Positions 45,569 to 54,946 are shown, numbered from the stretch's first letter. The stretch is DNA of 64,000 nucleotides from Terrimesophilobacter sp963702165 (GCA_963702165.1 OY969722.1:2108001-2172000), one strand, 5' to 3'. Program-made: numbers and translations. The notes: generated from the sequence alone by a model not told the origin.

Positions 45569-46020
45569 CGGACCGGCCGCAGCGCCTCGACCGTCTGCCG
45601 CCAGGTCGTCGGCGACAGGATGGAGCCGGCCAGCACGGTCGGCTGCTTGTGCCTGCCGCCGAGCTGTCGGCGGGAGACCGAACGCAACGCGGGGACAGGC
45701 GCGGCATCCGGCGACCACACGGCGTTCTCGAGCGCATGCGCGAAGCTGTCGTCCGCTGCTGGGGCGGCAACCGGTTCGTCGGCGTGCAGCACGTTGACCG
45801 ACTGCTCCGTGACGCCGAGCAGCAGTCGTCGACCCTCGAGCTCGATCACGACGACGGATGCCTTGGGCGTGATGGTCTGCCGGCTGACGACGGTGACGGC
45901 GTCAGGGGTGGTGCGGGCCGTGCGCATCTTGCCGCCGATTCGGCGCTGCAGGTACCAGAGCAGGGCGAGCACGACCGCGAGCGAGACGAGCACCCGCCCC
46001 GCGACGAGGAGGGTGTCCAC
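45565..46020 (-). CDS. fliO: Flagellar biosynthesis protein FliO
   Basis: 151 residues. One N-terminal helix (VLVSLAVVLALLWYL) is followed by VVSRQTITPKASVVVIELEGRRLLLGVTEQSVNVL, the SpoIIIAF/FliO-like fold. It assists FliP assembly. Located between fliN and fliP with 4-bp overlap into fliP, as in other flagellar operons. FliO sequences vary, so position is an important part of the call. Confidence 0.85.
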   Translation of the reverse strand: MDTLLVAGRVLVSLAVVLALLWYLQRRIGGKMRTARTTPDAVTVVSRQTITPKASVVVIELEGRRLLLGVTEQSVNVLHADEPVAAPAADDSFAHALENAVWSPDAAPVPALRSVSRRQLGGRHKQPTVLAGSILSPTTWRQTVEALRPVR

Positions 46021-46731
46021 TCAGCTCAACCCGTCATTGACGTCGATGATCTCGGTGATGCGAACGGCATAGTCCTGATCGACGACAACGATCTCACCGT
46101 GCGCGATGAGCCGTCCATTGAGCAGGATGTCGGCGGGGGCGCCGGCCGAGCGATCCAGTTCGACGACGCCACCCGGCTCGAGGTTGAGCACGTCGCGCAC
46201 GGACATCCGGGTGCGCCCGATCTCGACCGTCATCGCCATCTCGACGTTGCTGATGCGGCCGAGCTTGTCCGCGACGGACCCCTCGGCAGCGATGATCGGC
46301 TGGCTCGGGGCGGGCTCGCGGACGCGGATGCCGAACCAGCCGGCCGGCGTGCCGGTGTCGGTCGCGAGCTGGAACAGCGCGCTGGCCGGGTCGTCGAACA
46401 CGCCCCGGTCGCCGTCCGCGCTCACCCCGCCGAGCACCCCGGCGCCGAAGACCGCGGTGGCTGCCTCGAGCGCCGGCCGGAGCACGTCCGCAACGGACAC
46501 CATGGCGGAATCGGTCCCCGCCGCCTCCGCGATCAGCTCGGAATCTCCCAGCATCAGGGCGACATCGGCTGACACGGCGCCGACGAAGGAAGCGGCGATC
46601 GCGCCCGATTGGTCCTGATCCACCGTGGCGCCTGACGGAAGCCGGGTGGCGGTGAGGACACGCGCGGTCGGCAGCTGGAGCACCAGCGCAGCCGCCGCTT
46701 CGGTGACGTTGGCAGTCGCCGTGTTGGTCAT
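46021..46731 (-). CDS. fliN: Flagellar switch protein FliN
   Basis: 236 residues from the ATG at 46731, preceded by GAGGAGATAAG. The C-terminal SpoA domain (VEMAMTVEIGRTRMSVRDVLNLEPGGVVELDRSAG...GEIVVVDQDYAVRI) is classic FliN. The N-terminal 150 residues make it longer than enteric FliN and resemble the FliY arrangement, but no CheC phosphatase motif is clear. Part of the rotor switch with FliM and FliG. Confidence 0.9.
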   Translation of the reverse strand: MTNTATANVTEAAAALVLQLPTARVLTATRLPSGATVDQDQSGAIAASFVGAVSADVALMLGDSELIAEAAGTDSAMVSVADVLRPALEAATAVFGAGVLGGVSADGDRGVFDDPASALFQLATDTGTPAGWFGIRVREPAPSQPIIAAEGSVADKLGRISNVEMAMTVEIGRTRMSVRDVLNLEPGGVVELDRSAGAPADILLNGRLIAHGEIVVVDQDYAVRITEIIDVNDGLS

Positions 46732-46777
46732 TGTCTTATCTCCTCGAATGAGTGGTGTGCGCCCGGTGGCCATGGTT

Positions 46778-47677
46778 CTAGAAATCCGCGTCGACGACGA
46801 CGCACGCCAGCCGGGAGGCGTTGGAGCCGGCTGCGGCGCGCGCGATTGGCATGCCCTGCACCGCGAGCTCGAGCGGTCGATGCTGGGGGTGCGGAACGCG
46901 CAGGATGTCACCGACGGCGAGGTTCAGGATGCGCGCGGGCCGCACCATGATCGGCGTGAGGCGCAGGCTGACATCGACCGGCGCCATCGCGACGTGCGCG
47001 TGCAGGTGATCTGCGGCATCCTCCGCCGTGCGGATGGGGTTCGCATCGCCGAGCTGCGAAAGCACCAGCGCGGCGGGAATGGCGACGGTCGCGGTCGTGG
47101 TGGTCTCGCCGACCCGGATGTCGAAGGTCGCGACGATCATCAGGTCGGTGGTCGCGGCGGCCTGCGCGAACTGGGAGTTGTACTGGAAGGCGTCGAAGAC
47201 GATCGGGCGCGCGAGAACCGGGCCGAGCGAGTAGCGCAGGTCCTCCAGCGCGTCGTCGATGAGCCGCTTGACGAGCGCCTGCTCGATGAGCGTGAACTTG
47301 CGCTCCTCGGCCACCGGCCTGCCGTGACCGCCGAGCATCGAGTTCACCCAGGCCAGCGCAGCCGTGGTCGGGAACTGGATGACGGCCTTGGCGGCGCTGT
47401 CCTCAATTGCACACAGCACCATGGCGGTTGCCGAAGGCAGGCTCGCAGCGTACTCGTCGTACGGCTGCATCAGCACCTGCTCGCAGGTCACCTGTGACAT
47501 GGCCCGCACGGTGGCGGTCAGCTGGGTGCCCCACTGGCGGGCAAACGTCTCGAATGCGAGCTCGAGCACCCGCGCGTGCTCACGCGCAAGCGTCGACGGG
47601 CGGCGGAAGTCGTACAGCTCCGCCGTTCTGCCCGCTCGCGCGGGCACGTCGACACGCTGTTGTTCCTGGACCGTCAC
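46778..47677 (-). CDS. fliM: Flagellar motor switch protein FliM
   Basis: 299 residues from GTG 47677. Blocks YDFRRPSTLAREHARVLELAFETFARQW and IRTAEDAADHLHAHVAMAPVDVSLRL are FliM, ending in a SpoA domain. The N-terminal CheY-binding peptide of enteric FliM is not evident. The GTG three codons upstream (47684-47686) lies in the -10 box of the sigma-28 promoter and so cannot be the start; 47677 is about where the transcript should begin, suggesting a leaderless mRNA. Confidence 0.92.
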   Translation of the reverse strand: MTVQEQQRVDVPARAGRTAELYDFRRPSTLAREHARVLELAFETFARQWGTQLTATVRAMSQVTCEQVLMQPYDEYAASLPSATAMVLCAIEDSAAKAVIQFPTTAALAWVNSMLGGHGRPVAEERKFTLIEQALVKRLIDDALEDLRYSLGPVLARPIVFDAFQYNSQFAQAAATTDLMIVATFDIRVGETTTTATVAIPAALVLSQLGDANPIRTAEDAADHLHAHVAMAPVDVSLRLTPIMVRPARILNLAVGDILRVPHPQHRPLELAVQGMPIARAAAGSNASRLACVVVDADF

Positions 47678-47685
47678 ACCGAGCA

Positions 47686-47712
47686 CTATCGGCAGGCGTC
47701 CCGCCGCCGTTA
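47686..47712 (-). promoter_or_regulatory. Sigma-28 (FliA) promoter of fliM operon
   Basis: Minus strand: TAAC (47712-47709), 15-bp spacer, GCCGATAG (47693-47686). Its -35 element is the stop region of motB. It gives fliM-flhA-csrA their own promoter. Confidence 0.8.
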
Positions 47713-48555
47713 GCCGCCGCCCGCCGCTCCGTCCAGCGCGGCGGGAATCAGCTCGCGCACCGCTTCGGGCTCATCGGAGAGCACCACGATGTCGACGCGC
47801 CGGTTCAGCGCCAGGCTCTCGTCGGATGTGCCGGATGCGAGCGGCCTGGCCGAGCCGAAGCCGACGGATGCGATCCGCTCCGGCGGCGATCCCTCCGTGC
47901 TCGACCAGGTGCCGCAGCACCCCGGTCGCGCGCCCGGAGGAGAGCTCCCAGTTCGTCGGGAACGGGTGCACCGACTGCCGGTAGTCGGCGTGCCCCTCGA
48001 CCGAGACCGTGTACGCCGCTTGCGGCAAGGATGGGGCCGATGCTGTCGAGCACCCGGACGGCTACGCCGCTCAACACGGTGCGGTTGGATTCGAAGAAGG
48101 TCTCAGAGCCGACGAGTCGCACGGTGAGTCCGCGCTCGTCGAGGTCGAAGTCGACGGTGTGCTCGAGGCCGGATGCGACGAGTGCCGCTCGCAGCTGCTC
48201 CCGCAGCGCCAGGAGGCGATCGGATTCGAGGACCGCGAGCTCGAGTGCGCGCTTGTCCCGGTCGCTGTTGGCGATGACGGTGAAGCCGTCACCGTCCTCG
48301 TCGACCTTCTCCGGCGGGACGATGACGCCGTCAGCAGTGTCGACGAGCTCCGAGGGGACCGAGCCGAAGCCGGTGGCGAGCGAGTTGCGCAGCTGCTCGA
48401 ACTTCTCCTGGTCGACAGTCGACATCGCGAACAGCACGATGAACATGCACATGAGCACGGTGACCATGTCCATGTAGGAGGCCATCCAGCGCTCGTCGTT
48501 GTGCGGGTTCCTCCTCGGACTCCCCGCCGCGGCGACGCCTCGAGCGCGTGCTCAC
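47710..48555 (-). pseudogene. motB: Motor stator protein MotB, three or more frameshifts
   Basis: GTG 48555 opens MSTRSRRRRGGESEEEP. A one-base slip near 48515 leads to ERWMASYMDMVTVLMCMFIVLF, the membrane helix with its proton-carrying Asp. That frame runs through FFESNRTVLSGVAVRVLDSIGPIL to about 48030. Two more changes give YTVSVEGHADYRQSV..NWELSSGRATGVLRHL (OmpA-like peptidoglycan site) and ASVGFGSARPLASGTSDESLALNRRVDIVV to the stop at 47710. All functional motifs are present, so error is likely. Confidence 0.78.
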
Positions 48556-49319
48556 GCCGCATCCGCAGGCAGCTCGTTCGCTGGCACCATGGCGCGCAGC
48601 CGCTCACCGAGCAGTCGGGGCTGGCTGCCGGACTGGACGGCGAGCACGCCCTCCATGAGCAGCGTCATCCGCTCGACCTCGAGGTCGCTGAGCCTGCGCA
48701 GCCGGGCGCCGATCGGCAGCCAGATGAAGTTGGCGGACAGCAGGCCCCACAGGGTCGCGACGAACGCGGTGGCGATCATCGGGCCGAGCGTGTCTGGGGA
48801 GGACAGGTTCTCGAGCACGTGGGTCAGCGAGACCACGGTGCCGATGATGCCGACGGTCGGCGCGTACCCGCCGAGGCTCGTGAAGAACTTCGCTGCGGTG
48901 CGGCCCGCCTTCGAGCGGGTCTCGATCTCGTCCTCGAGCAGGATCCGGAGCTCGTCGCCGTCGGTGCCGTCGGCGATGTTCTGCAGCGCACCGCGCAGGA
49001 AGGGGTCCTCGACCGTGTCGGCCTCCTGCTCGAGCGAGAGCAGTCCGTCGCGGCGCGCGGTCTCGGCGAGCGCGACGAGATTGTCGATAGTTCGTGCGGC
49101 CCGGGCGACCTTGCCGCGGAACGCGTGCGGCATCGCCTTGACCGCGGGGATGAAGTCCCGGAGGGTGCCGCCCGCGATGCCGACGGCGATCGTGCCGACC
49201 AGCACGAGGATCATCGGCGCGGGCAGGAGGATCGCGGTGACGTGCGCGCCCTCCAGGGTGATCATGGCGAACAGCGCACCGAACGCGACGAGGATGCCGA
49301 TCAGTGTTGCCGGATCCAT
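48552..49319 (-). CDS. motA: Motor stator protein MotA
   Basis: 255 residues from ATG 49319, which has its own GGAGG nine bases upstream. It has four helices and the conserved cytoplasmic and periplasmic blocks (LEGAHVTAILLPAPMILVLVGTIAVG; GGYAPTVGIIGTVVSLTHVLENL; PMIATAFVATLWGLLSANFIWLPIG). It forms the proton channel of the motor with MotB, whose start overlaps its end. The frame is open upstream through the FlbD domain without a stop. Confidence 0.92.
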   Translation of the reverse strand: MDPATLIGILVAFGALFAMITLEGAHVTAILLPAPMILVLVGTIAVGIAGGTLRDFIPAVKAMPHAFRGKVARAARTIDNLVALAETARRDGLLSLEQEADTVEDPFLRGALQNIADGTDGDELRILLEDEIETRSKAGRTAAKFFTSLGGYAPTVGIIGTVVSLTHVLENLSSPDTLGPMIATAFVATLWGLLSANFIWLPIGARLRRLSDLEVERMTLLMEGVLAVQSGSQPRLLGERLRAMVPANELPADAA

Positions 49320-49610
49320 CAGATCCTCCGCGGGCGGCGGATCTCCGCCGTTTCGTGGCCGGGTCGGTTCGACGATGCCCAGCTGCCGGCCGGCATCCGG
49401 AGTCCGCCCGCTCGACATGGAGTTCGCAAGCGACACGACACGAGCGCGGTAGGCCGCGATCCGGTCGATGACCTCGGCGATCGACTCGGTGACGATGTAC
49501 TTGGCGCCGTCGACCATGACGAGGGTGGTGTCCGGGTTGGCGTGGATGCGCTCGATCAGGTCAGGATTGATCGCGAATTGACTGTCGTTCAGTCGCGTGA
49601 CAACGATCAT
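49320..49610 (-). CDS. flbD: FlbD domain, in frame with MotA
   Basis: 97 residues before the MotA start. MIVVTRLNDSQFAINPDLIERI and TTLVMVDGAKYIVTESIAEVIDRI are the whole FlbD family domain, normally a separate protein of 60-100 residues next to motA. Here a Pro-rich tail (NGGDPPPAEDL) reads straight into MotA with no stop codon. Either a true FlbD-MotA fusion or the effect of an indel near the missing stop. Function of FlbD in motility is poorly known. Confidence 0.75.
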
Positions 49611-49663
49611 CTGATCCATCCCTGGCTTTGCGTCCAGGCTCATCCTGAGCCGTCAGGTGCGAA

Positions 49664-49691
49664 CTGTCGGCCGCTGCATCGCGCTGCGTTA
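49664..49691 (-). promoter_or_regulatory. Probable sigma-28 promoter of flbD-motAB
   Basis: Minus strand: TAAC (49691-49688), 16-bp spacer, GCCGACAG (49671-49664). One base from the -10 seen elsewhere and one base longer in spacing; about 54 bp before the flbD start. Confidence 0.6.
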
Positions 49692-49793
49692 GGCCGCGAA
49701 ACGCCGGATGTGCACCATAACGTCGGCTGCCGCATGCTGCTCCTGAGCGCACGGCTACTGGCGCGCCGGAGCTTGTGGCGACTCGATCGGCGA

Positions 49794-50968
49794 CTAGCGC
49801 TTGAGGTTGGTGAGCTCCTGCAGCACCTCGTCGGAGGTGGTGATGATGCGGGCGTTGGCCTGGAAGCCGCGCTGCGCGACGATGAGGTTGGTGAACTCCT
49901 GCGAGAGGTCGACGTTCGACATCTCGAGCGCTCCGCCCGTGAGGCTGCCGAAGCCGGCAGCGCCCGGGGTGCCGAGCTCGGCGGCCCCGGAGTTGAAGGT
50001 GCCCCGGTAGGCGGAGGCTCCGGCCTTCTCCAGGCCGCCCGGGTTGGTGAAGGTCGCGAGCGCGATGCGCCCGATCGCCTCGGATGCCCCGTTGCTGAAC
50101 GATCCGATGATCGTGCCGTCCTTGGCCAGCGTGAACGAGTCGAGGGTGCCGGCGGTGCGCCCGTCCTGTCCGGTCACCGACACGGTGGTCATGCCCGCGA
50201 ACCCGGTGGCGCTGGTGAGGTCGACCGTGACGCCGCCGACGGTGAGCGAGCCGCCCGCGGTCAGCACGCCGTCGACGAAGGTCAGCGCGTCGGTGCCGGT
50301 CGCCACTCCGTCGTCGGCGGCGACATCCCAGGTCCCTGCGCCGGTGTTGGTGAAGGTGAAGGTCAGGGTGCGTGCTGCGCCGGTGGCGTCGAAGACGTCG
50401 ACGTCCCGGACGAGCACGTCGCCGACGGCGGCCTCGCCCGGGAGGTTGCCGCCGACCGTGGCCGCCGTCGTCGCGACTGCGGGAGCGACCGCCTGCAGCG
50501 GCAGGCTGATGTCACCGACCGCACCACCGGTGTTGATGACGCCGCCGACCGCGGTCCAGCCCTGCACGATGGCACCGTTCGGGTCCCACCAGGCGGCCCT
50601 GCGCGTCGAAGTCGAACGAGCCCGCGCGCGTGTAGAGGGTCTCCCCACCGAGGTTCGTCACGAAGAAGCCGTCGCCGGAGATCATGATGTCGGTCGCGCG
50701 GCCGGTGGCCTGCGCGGAGCCCTGGGCGAAGTTGGTGGTGATGCCCGCGACCTGCACACCGAGCCCGATCTGCGCCGGGTTGGTGCCGCCGACCTGCGCC
50801 TTGAGGGGCGCCCGCACCCTGGGTCATCTGCGAGAGGGTGTCCTGGAACTGGGTGGCGGATGCCTTGAACGCGGTGGTGTTGACGTTGGCGATGTTGTTG
50901 CCGGTGACGTCGAGCATCGTCTGGTGCGAGCGGAGACCGGAGATCCCGGAGTAGAGCGAGCGAAGCAT
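49794..50968 (-). pseudogene. flgE: Flagellar hook protein FlgE, two or more frameshifts
   Basis: ATG 50968 opens MLRSLYSGISGLRSHQTMLDVTGNNIAN, the rod/hook N-terminal motif. The frame changes near 50815 to KAQVGGTNPAQIGLGVQVAGI...ISGDGFFVTNLGG and again near 50605 to the long C-terminal frame ending LTNLIVAQRGFQANARIITTSDEVLQEL-type sequence at 49794. Joined, about 390 residues, normal for FlgE. The core domains read cleanly between the slips. Confidence 0.8.
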
Positions 50969-50994
50969 TTCTATGCCTTTCGTTGGTGGTCGAG

Positions 50995-51424
50995 TCAGGA
51001 TGCGGCGCGGTTGACGCCGGAGATCAGGTCGAGATTCACTGCAATGCCGTCGATCGTGACGGTGGGGATCTGGTTCGCGAACGACACCGCGCGAGGCGAT
51101 GCCGGACACCGTTTCGCCGTTCTCGCCGGCGTAGCTGACTTCCTGGCCGATGAGCGCCGACGCGGCGATGCGCATCTGCAGCGAGAAGTTCTCCTCGCCC
51201 AGCGTCGACAGCCGGGTGAGCTGTTCCATCAACGCCAGTTGGGTGGTCTGGGTGATCATCTGGTTGCTGTCCATCGGCGAGCTGGGGTCCTGATTGCGCA
51301 GCTGGGTGACCAGCAGCGACAGGAACACTTCGCTGTCCATGGACTGCTTGGGCGTACGCGTCGGCTTGGTCGTGTAGATCCCGGTGGCCTTCACCTGGTC
51401 GTTGGTCAGTGCATCGACTGTCAC
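50995..51424 (-). pseudogene. flgD: Hook capping protein FlgD, one frameshift
   Basis: The first 105 residues are clear: SEVFLSLLVTQLRNQDPSSPMDSNQMITQTTQLALME is the FlgD scaffold motif. Near 51095 the frame slips by one base; the other frame gives RAVSFANQIPTVTIDGIAVNLDLISGVNRAA to the stop at 50995. About 143 residues, the short Gram-positive form lacking large insertions. It lies directly before flgE. Confidence 0.82.
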
Positions 51425-51439
51425 AGTTGCTCCTTCTTC

Positions 51440-52609
51440 TCAGGCGATGACGTCGAGGATCGAAGTCAGCTGGGTCGGGTTCGGCTCGGTTCGCCGCGGG
51501 GAGTCCGCTGTGGCGGGCTTCTCGGCGAACCGGCCGGGAAGATGGCCGCCGGGTTCGTCGCGCTGCCGGTCGCGGGCATCCGGTTCCGACTGCGCGGACA
51601 CGTCGAGCTGCGCCTGCAGCCCGGTGGCGGCGAGATCCCGACGAAGATCCGGGAGGATGGCCCGCAATGCGTCCCTGCCCACATCGAGTGGCGCGAACAG
51701 CTCCACCCGAACGCCGTCGGGTCCGACGTGGGCTCGGACGGTGACGGGGCCAAGGTTCTCCGGCGTGACAGTGACAGTGATGACGTGGTCACCGTGCGGT
51801 GCGCGGGCCAGGTTCACGACAGGGGTGAGCACCTGGCCGGCGAACGGCACCGGCTGTTGCGCTGGGACGGCGGATGCGACGGCCACCGTCGGCGGTGTCA
51901 CGGAGGGGGTGAGTGGCGTGATGGGGGCCGCCTGCGGCGCCTCGACGATCGCGGCCGGTGGGGCCGCGGGCGGTGCAGGAGCGCTCTGTGCAGACTGGTT
52001 CGCGGTCTCATGCGCTGGGATCGGCGTCGGGGCGGCTTCGCCGTGCGCTGGAGTAGCGGATGCCGGTGCCGGCGCTGCGACGCGTGTCGCCGCCGGCTCG
52101 GTCGGCGGCGCGTCGGCGGTGGTGAGCGGACGCGGCGCTGACGGGGTGTGCTCGTCGTTCACCTCTGCCGTGCTCAGGATCGGCGCGGCTGCGGTCGGTG
52201 CGGCCGGCTCGGCAGAATCGGCTGGCAGCTGGGTGCCCGCCTGGGCGGCTTGCGGTGTTGCCGCCTCCGGGTCCGCCGCCGGCTGGGCACCGGTTGCCGG
52301 GATCGGTGGCAGCCGGTGACCGCTCGAGGAGGCGGCAACCAGTGCACCCTCCGTCGACTGAGGCAACACGATGCCAACCGGGTTCGTGGCGGGCGGCGCC
52401 GACGCAGCGGATTCTGCGGTCTCCTCAGGCTCCGACGGCAGTTCTGCGTCGGAGCTCAGCGCTGAGGTGATCTCTTCGGCGAGCACTGCGACGGCCGAGC
52501 TCATGATCGCGGCGAAAGCGTCAATCGACTGTTCGTCGCCGGCCGGCGCGGTTGCATTGGGTCGGGCCGACGCCACCGGCGCCGCCACAGGAAGGTTGAG
52601 GATCGTCAT
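51440..52609 (-). CDS. fliK: Hook-length control protein FliK
   Basis: 389 residues. A long Ala/Pro/Thr-rich disordered region fills residues 1-265. The C-terminal Flg_hook domain (HVITVTVTPENLGPVTVRA, GVRVELFAPLDVGRDALRAIL) is the part that contacts FlhB in this family. Overlaps fliJ by 4 bp and precedes flgD by 15 bp. The low-complexity part is typical of a molecular ruler. Confidence 0.87.
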   Translation of the reverse strand: MTILNLPVAAPVASARPNATAPAGDEQSIDAFAAIMSSAVAVLAEEITSALSSDAELPSEPEETAESAASAPPATNPVGIVLPQSTEGALVAASSSGHRLPPIPATGAQPAADPEAATPQAAQAGTQLPADSAEPAAPTAAAPILSTAEVNDEHTPSAPRPLTTADAPPTEPAATRVAAPAPASATPAHGEAAPTPIPAHETANQSAQSAPAPPAAPPAAIVEAPQAAPITPLTPSVTPPTVAVASAVPAQQPVPFAGQVLTPVVNLARAPHGDHVITVTVTPENLGPVTVRAHVGPDGVRVELFAPLDVGRDALRAILPDLRRDLAATGLQAQLDVSAQSEPDARDRQRDEPGGHLPGRFAEKPATADSPRRTEPNPTQLTSILDVIA

Positions 52610-53022
52610 CGCGCTGCCCCCCTGCCGACGCTCGCGAATTCGTCGAGCAGGTGCTGCTCGGCGCGCAGTTCTTCGTCGTCCAGAGCGCTGCGGTGCCGGG
52701 CCTCGAGCTTCTCGAGTCCGAGCGCGTCGGCCCGTGACCGGTTCAATCGCACGCCCGCCTCGTCCGCTTCCGCGCGGTGCACCGCCGCGAGGTCGGCCAG
52801 ATCGGCGAGCGCCGCCTGCGTTGCGGAACGCGCCGCGGCGATCGCAACCAGGGAGGCAGTGCTCACGGCATCCGGAGCAATTCCGGAGAGCCCGGTGCGC
52901 TCCCCCGCCGCACGTTCGGCGGTGGCGGCGAGCCTGGAGTTCGCGAGCGCAAGGTCACCGGCAGCGGCATCCTTCTCCAATTGCCGCAGACGCAGCAGAC
53001 CCGACAATGGGAACCTGGCCAT
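52606..53022 (-). CDS. fliJ: Flagellar export chaperone FliJ
   Basis: 138 residues from ATG 53022, which overlaps the fliI stop. Almost wholly helical/coiled coil (LLRLRQLEKDAAAGDLALANSRLAATAERA; KLEARHRSALDDEELRAEQHLLDEFAS), as expected for the FliJ stalk of the FliI ATPase. Sequence is divergent; position between fliI and fliK is decisive. Confidence 0.82.
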   Translation of the reverse strand: MARFPLSGLLRLRQLEKDAAAGDLALANSRLAATAERAAGERTGLSGIAPDAVSTASLVAIAAARSATQAALADLADLAAVHRAEADEAGVRLNRSRADALGLEKLEARHRSALDDEELRAEQHLLDEFASVGRGAAR

Positions 53023-54347
53023 CACATCACCCCTAACTGCCCGACGAGGGCACGCAACCGACCCCACGACTCCCCGGTCATGGCGGCTTCGTCGACTCCC
53101 TGCCTGAGGAAGGCGTTGATGGCATCCTCGTGAGCGATCGCGGCATCGACCCACCGGTTGCTGCCGTGCTTGTAGGCGCCGACGTCGATGAGGTCCTGCG
53201 CCGACTTGCGCGCGGCAAGCACCGTGCGCAGCGCCGTCGCGGTGAGCGCATCCTCTGGGCTGACCAGCTTGCCGGCGACCCGGGAGACGGATGCGAGCGC
53301 GTCAACGGCGGGAAAATGCCCTGTCACCGCGAGCTTGCGGTCGAGCACGACGTGGCCATCGAGAATCGAACGCGCGGCGTCTGCGATCGGTTCATTGTGA
53401 TCGTCGCCGTCGACCAGCACGGTGTAGATCCCGGTGACCGATCCGGTCTCCGCTGTCCCCGCTCGCTCGAGCAGGCGGGCGAGAAGGGAGAACGTCGACG
53501 GCGGGTAGCCGCGGGTCGCCGGGGGCTCACCGACGGAGAGCCCGATCTCGCGCTGTGCCATCGCCACGCGAGTGAGCGAATCCATCATGAGCAGCACGTC
53601 AGCGCCGGTGTCCCTGAACGATTCGGCGATCCTGGTGGCGACGAACGCAGCCCGCTGCCGCATCAGCGCCGGTTCGTCCGAGGTCGAGACCACGACGATG
53701 GAGCGCGCGAGCCCAGCCGGACCCAGGTCGTCCTCGAGGAATTCGCGCACCTCGCGTCCTCGCTCGCCGACGAGCGCGATCACCGACACGGTCGCATCCG
53801 TGCCCCTGGCGATCATCGACAGCAATGACGACTTGCCGACCCCTGAACCCGCGAACAGCCCGAGCCGTTGGCCGCGCCCGACGGTGGTTAGCGTGTCGAG
53901 CACGCGAACCCCAAGCGGCAATTCGGTGTCGATGCGCGCACGGCGCATCGCGGACGGGGTGTCGTTGTCGATCGGCACCAGCCCGTCGTGCGCGAGCGGT
54001 CCCTTGTCGTCTATCGGGCGCCCGAGGCCGTCGATGACCCGGCCGAGCAGACCGCGACCGGTCGGCACGAGCTGCGGCCGCAGCCGTGAGCGCGCCGGAG
54101 AGCCCGCGCTGACACCGTTCATCCGCGTCAGCGGCATGCACCGGATGCCGTCCCGCGTGGTCGCGATCACCTCGGCGTCGATGAACGGGCCGTCGCCGAT
54201 GGTGACCAGCTCGCCGATCGCGCAGTCCAGTCCGACCACCTCGATCCCGAGGCCGACCACCGACGTGACGGTGCCGACCTTCTGCGGCCGGGCAGCAAGA
54301 GCCGCGTCAGCGAACCGGGCTCGAACGGTGGTGTCGGTCAGCGTCAT
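53022..54347 (-). CDS. fliI: Flagellar export ATPase FliI
   Basis: 441 residues. Walker A GLFAGSGVGKSSLL, DVLLMMDSLTRVAMAQREI (Walker B and following) and GEPPATRGYPPSTFSLLARLLER are diagnostic of the FliI/YscN family. Drives export of rod, hook and filament proteins. Overlaps fliH by 4 bp and ends at the fliJ ATG. Confidence 0.95.
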   Translation of the reverse strand: MTLTDTTVRARFADAALAARPQKVGTVTSVVGLGIEVVGLDCAIGELVTIGDGPFIDAEVIATTRDGIRCMPLTRMNGVSAGSPARSRLRPQLVPTGRGLLGRVIDGLGRPIDDKGPLAHDGLVPIDNDTPSAMRRARIDTELPLGVRVLDTLTTVGRGQRLGLFAGSGVGKSSLLSMIARGTDATVSVIALVGERGREVREFLEDDLGPAGLARSIVVVSTSDEPALMRQRAAFVATRIAESFRDTGADVLLMMDSLTRVAMAQREIGLSVGEPPATRGYPPSTFSLLARLLERAGTAETGSVTGIYTVLVDGDDHNEPIADAARSILDGHVVLDRKLAVTGHFPAVDALASVSRVAGKLVSPEDALTATALRTVLAARKSAQDLIDVGAYKHGSNRWVDAAIAHEDAINAFLRQGVDEAAMTGESWGRLRALVGQLGVM

Positions 54348-54946
54348 GATGCCTCCCCGAGCAGCGCACCGCGGGCGCGTTCGATGGCGCTGGTGATCCC
54401 TGCGTCCAGGAAGCCATCCGGAAGTTCCGCTACCGCATCGCCGCGCCGCAGTGCCGGATCGGCGCGAAACTCGAGACCGGTCGTCGCCGCGGGATCGAGC
54501 GCGGCAAGGTCGGAGGGGTTCAGGCGCACCGACACCACGAGCGCGGTGTCGGCGTGCGCGAGGACGCGGTGCACCGCGGCGCGCGCCGATGCGGTGTCGT
54601 CGCGCAGTTCGTGTCCGACGATGGCCTCCGCCAGGTCGATGGCACCTGCGGCGATCAGGTCCTGGGCGTCCGCGAGCACCGGGGTCGTGCAGTCACGCAC
54701 CGCACGCGCCGCAGCCTCGAGAACCGCGAGCGCAGCGCGGCACTCGACGTCATGTTGCGCATTCCTCGCCGCGTACTCCGCTTCCTTACGGGCCAGCCAC
54801 TCCTCCTGCTCGCGCGCGGCAGCGCGCAGGCCGGCGGCGAACCCGGCGGCGTGTCCCCGGATGCGTTCACCCGCGTCGCGGGAGGACGGCACCGCGACCT
54901 GCACGGCCGGGAAGGCCGCGGGCGAGAACTCGGCATCAGTAGACAT
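54344..54946 (-). CDS. fliH: Flagellar export regulator FliH
   Basis: 200 residues from ATG 54946, which lies inside the end of fliG. GHAAGFAAGLRAAAREQEEW is the GxxxG-like helix of FliH; the C-terminal part (DLAEAIVGHELRDDTASARAAVHRVL...VSVRLNPSDL) is the E-subunit-like domain that binds FliI. Typical gene order fliG-fliH-fliI supports the call. Confidence 0.86.
   Translation of the reverse strand: MSTDAEFSPAAFPAVQVAVPSSRDAGERIRGHAAGFAAGLRAAAREQEEWLARKEAEYAARNAQHDVECRAALAVLEAAARAVRDCTTPVLADAQDLIAAGAIDLAEAIVGHELRDDTASARAAVHRVLAHADTALVVSVRLNPSDLAALDPAATTGLEFRADPALRRGDAVAELPDGFLDAGITSAIERARGALLGEAS

Noticed and set aside
48009..50687. Very long plus-strand frame opposite motB-motA-flgE (892 codons)
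   Set aside because: Low-complexity composition typical of antisense frames in GC-rich DNA; the minus strand carries motA and flagellar motifs.
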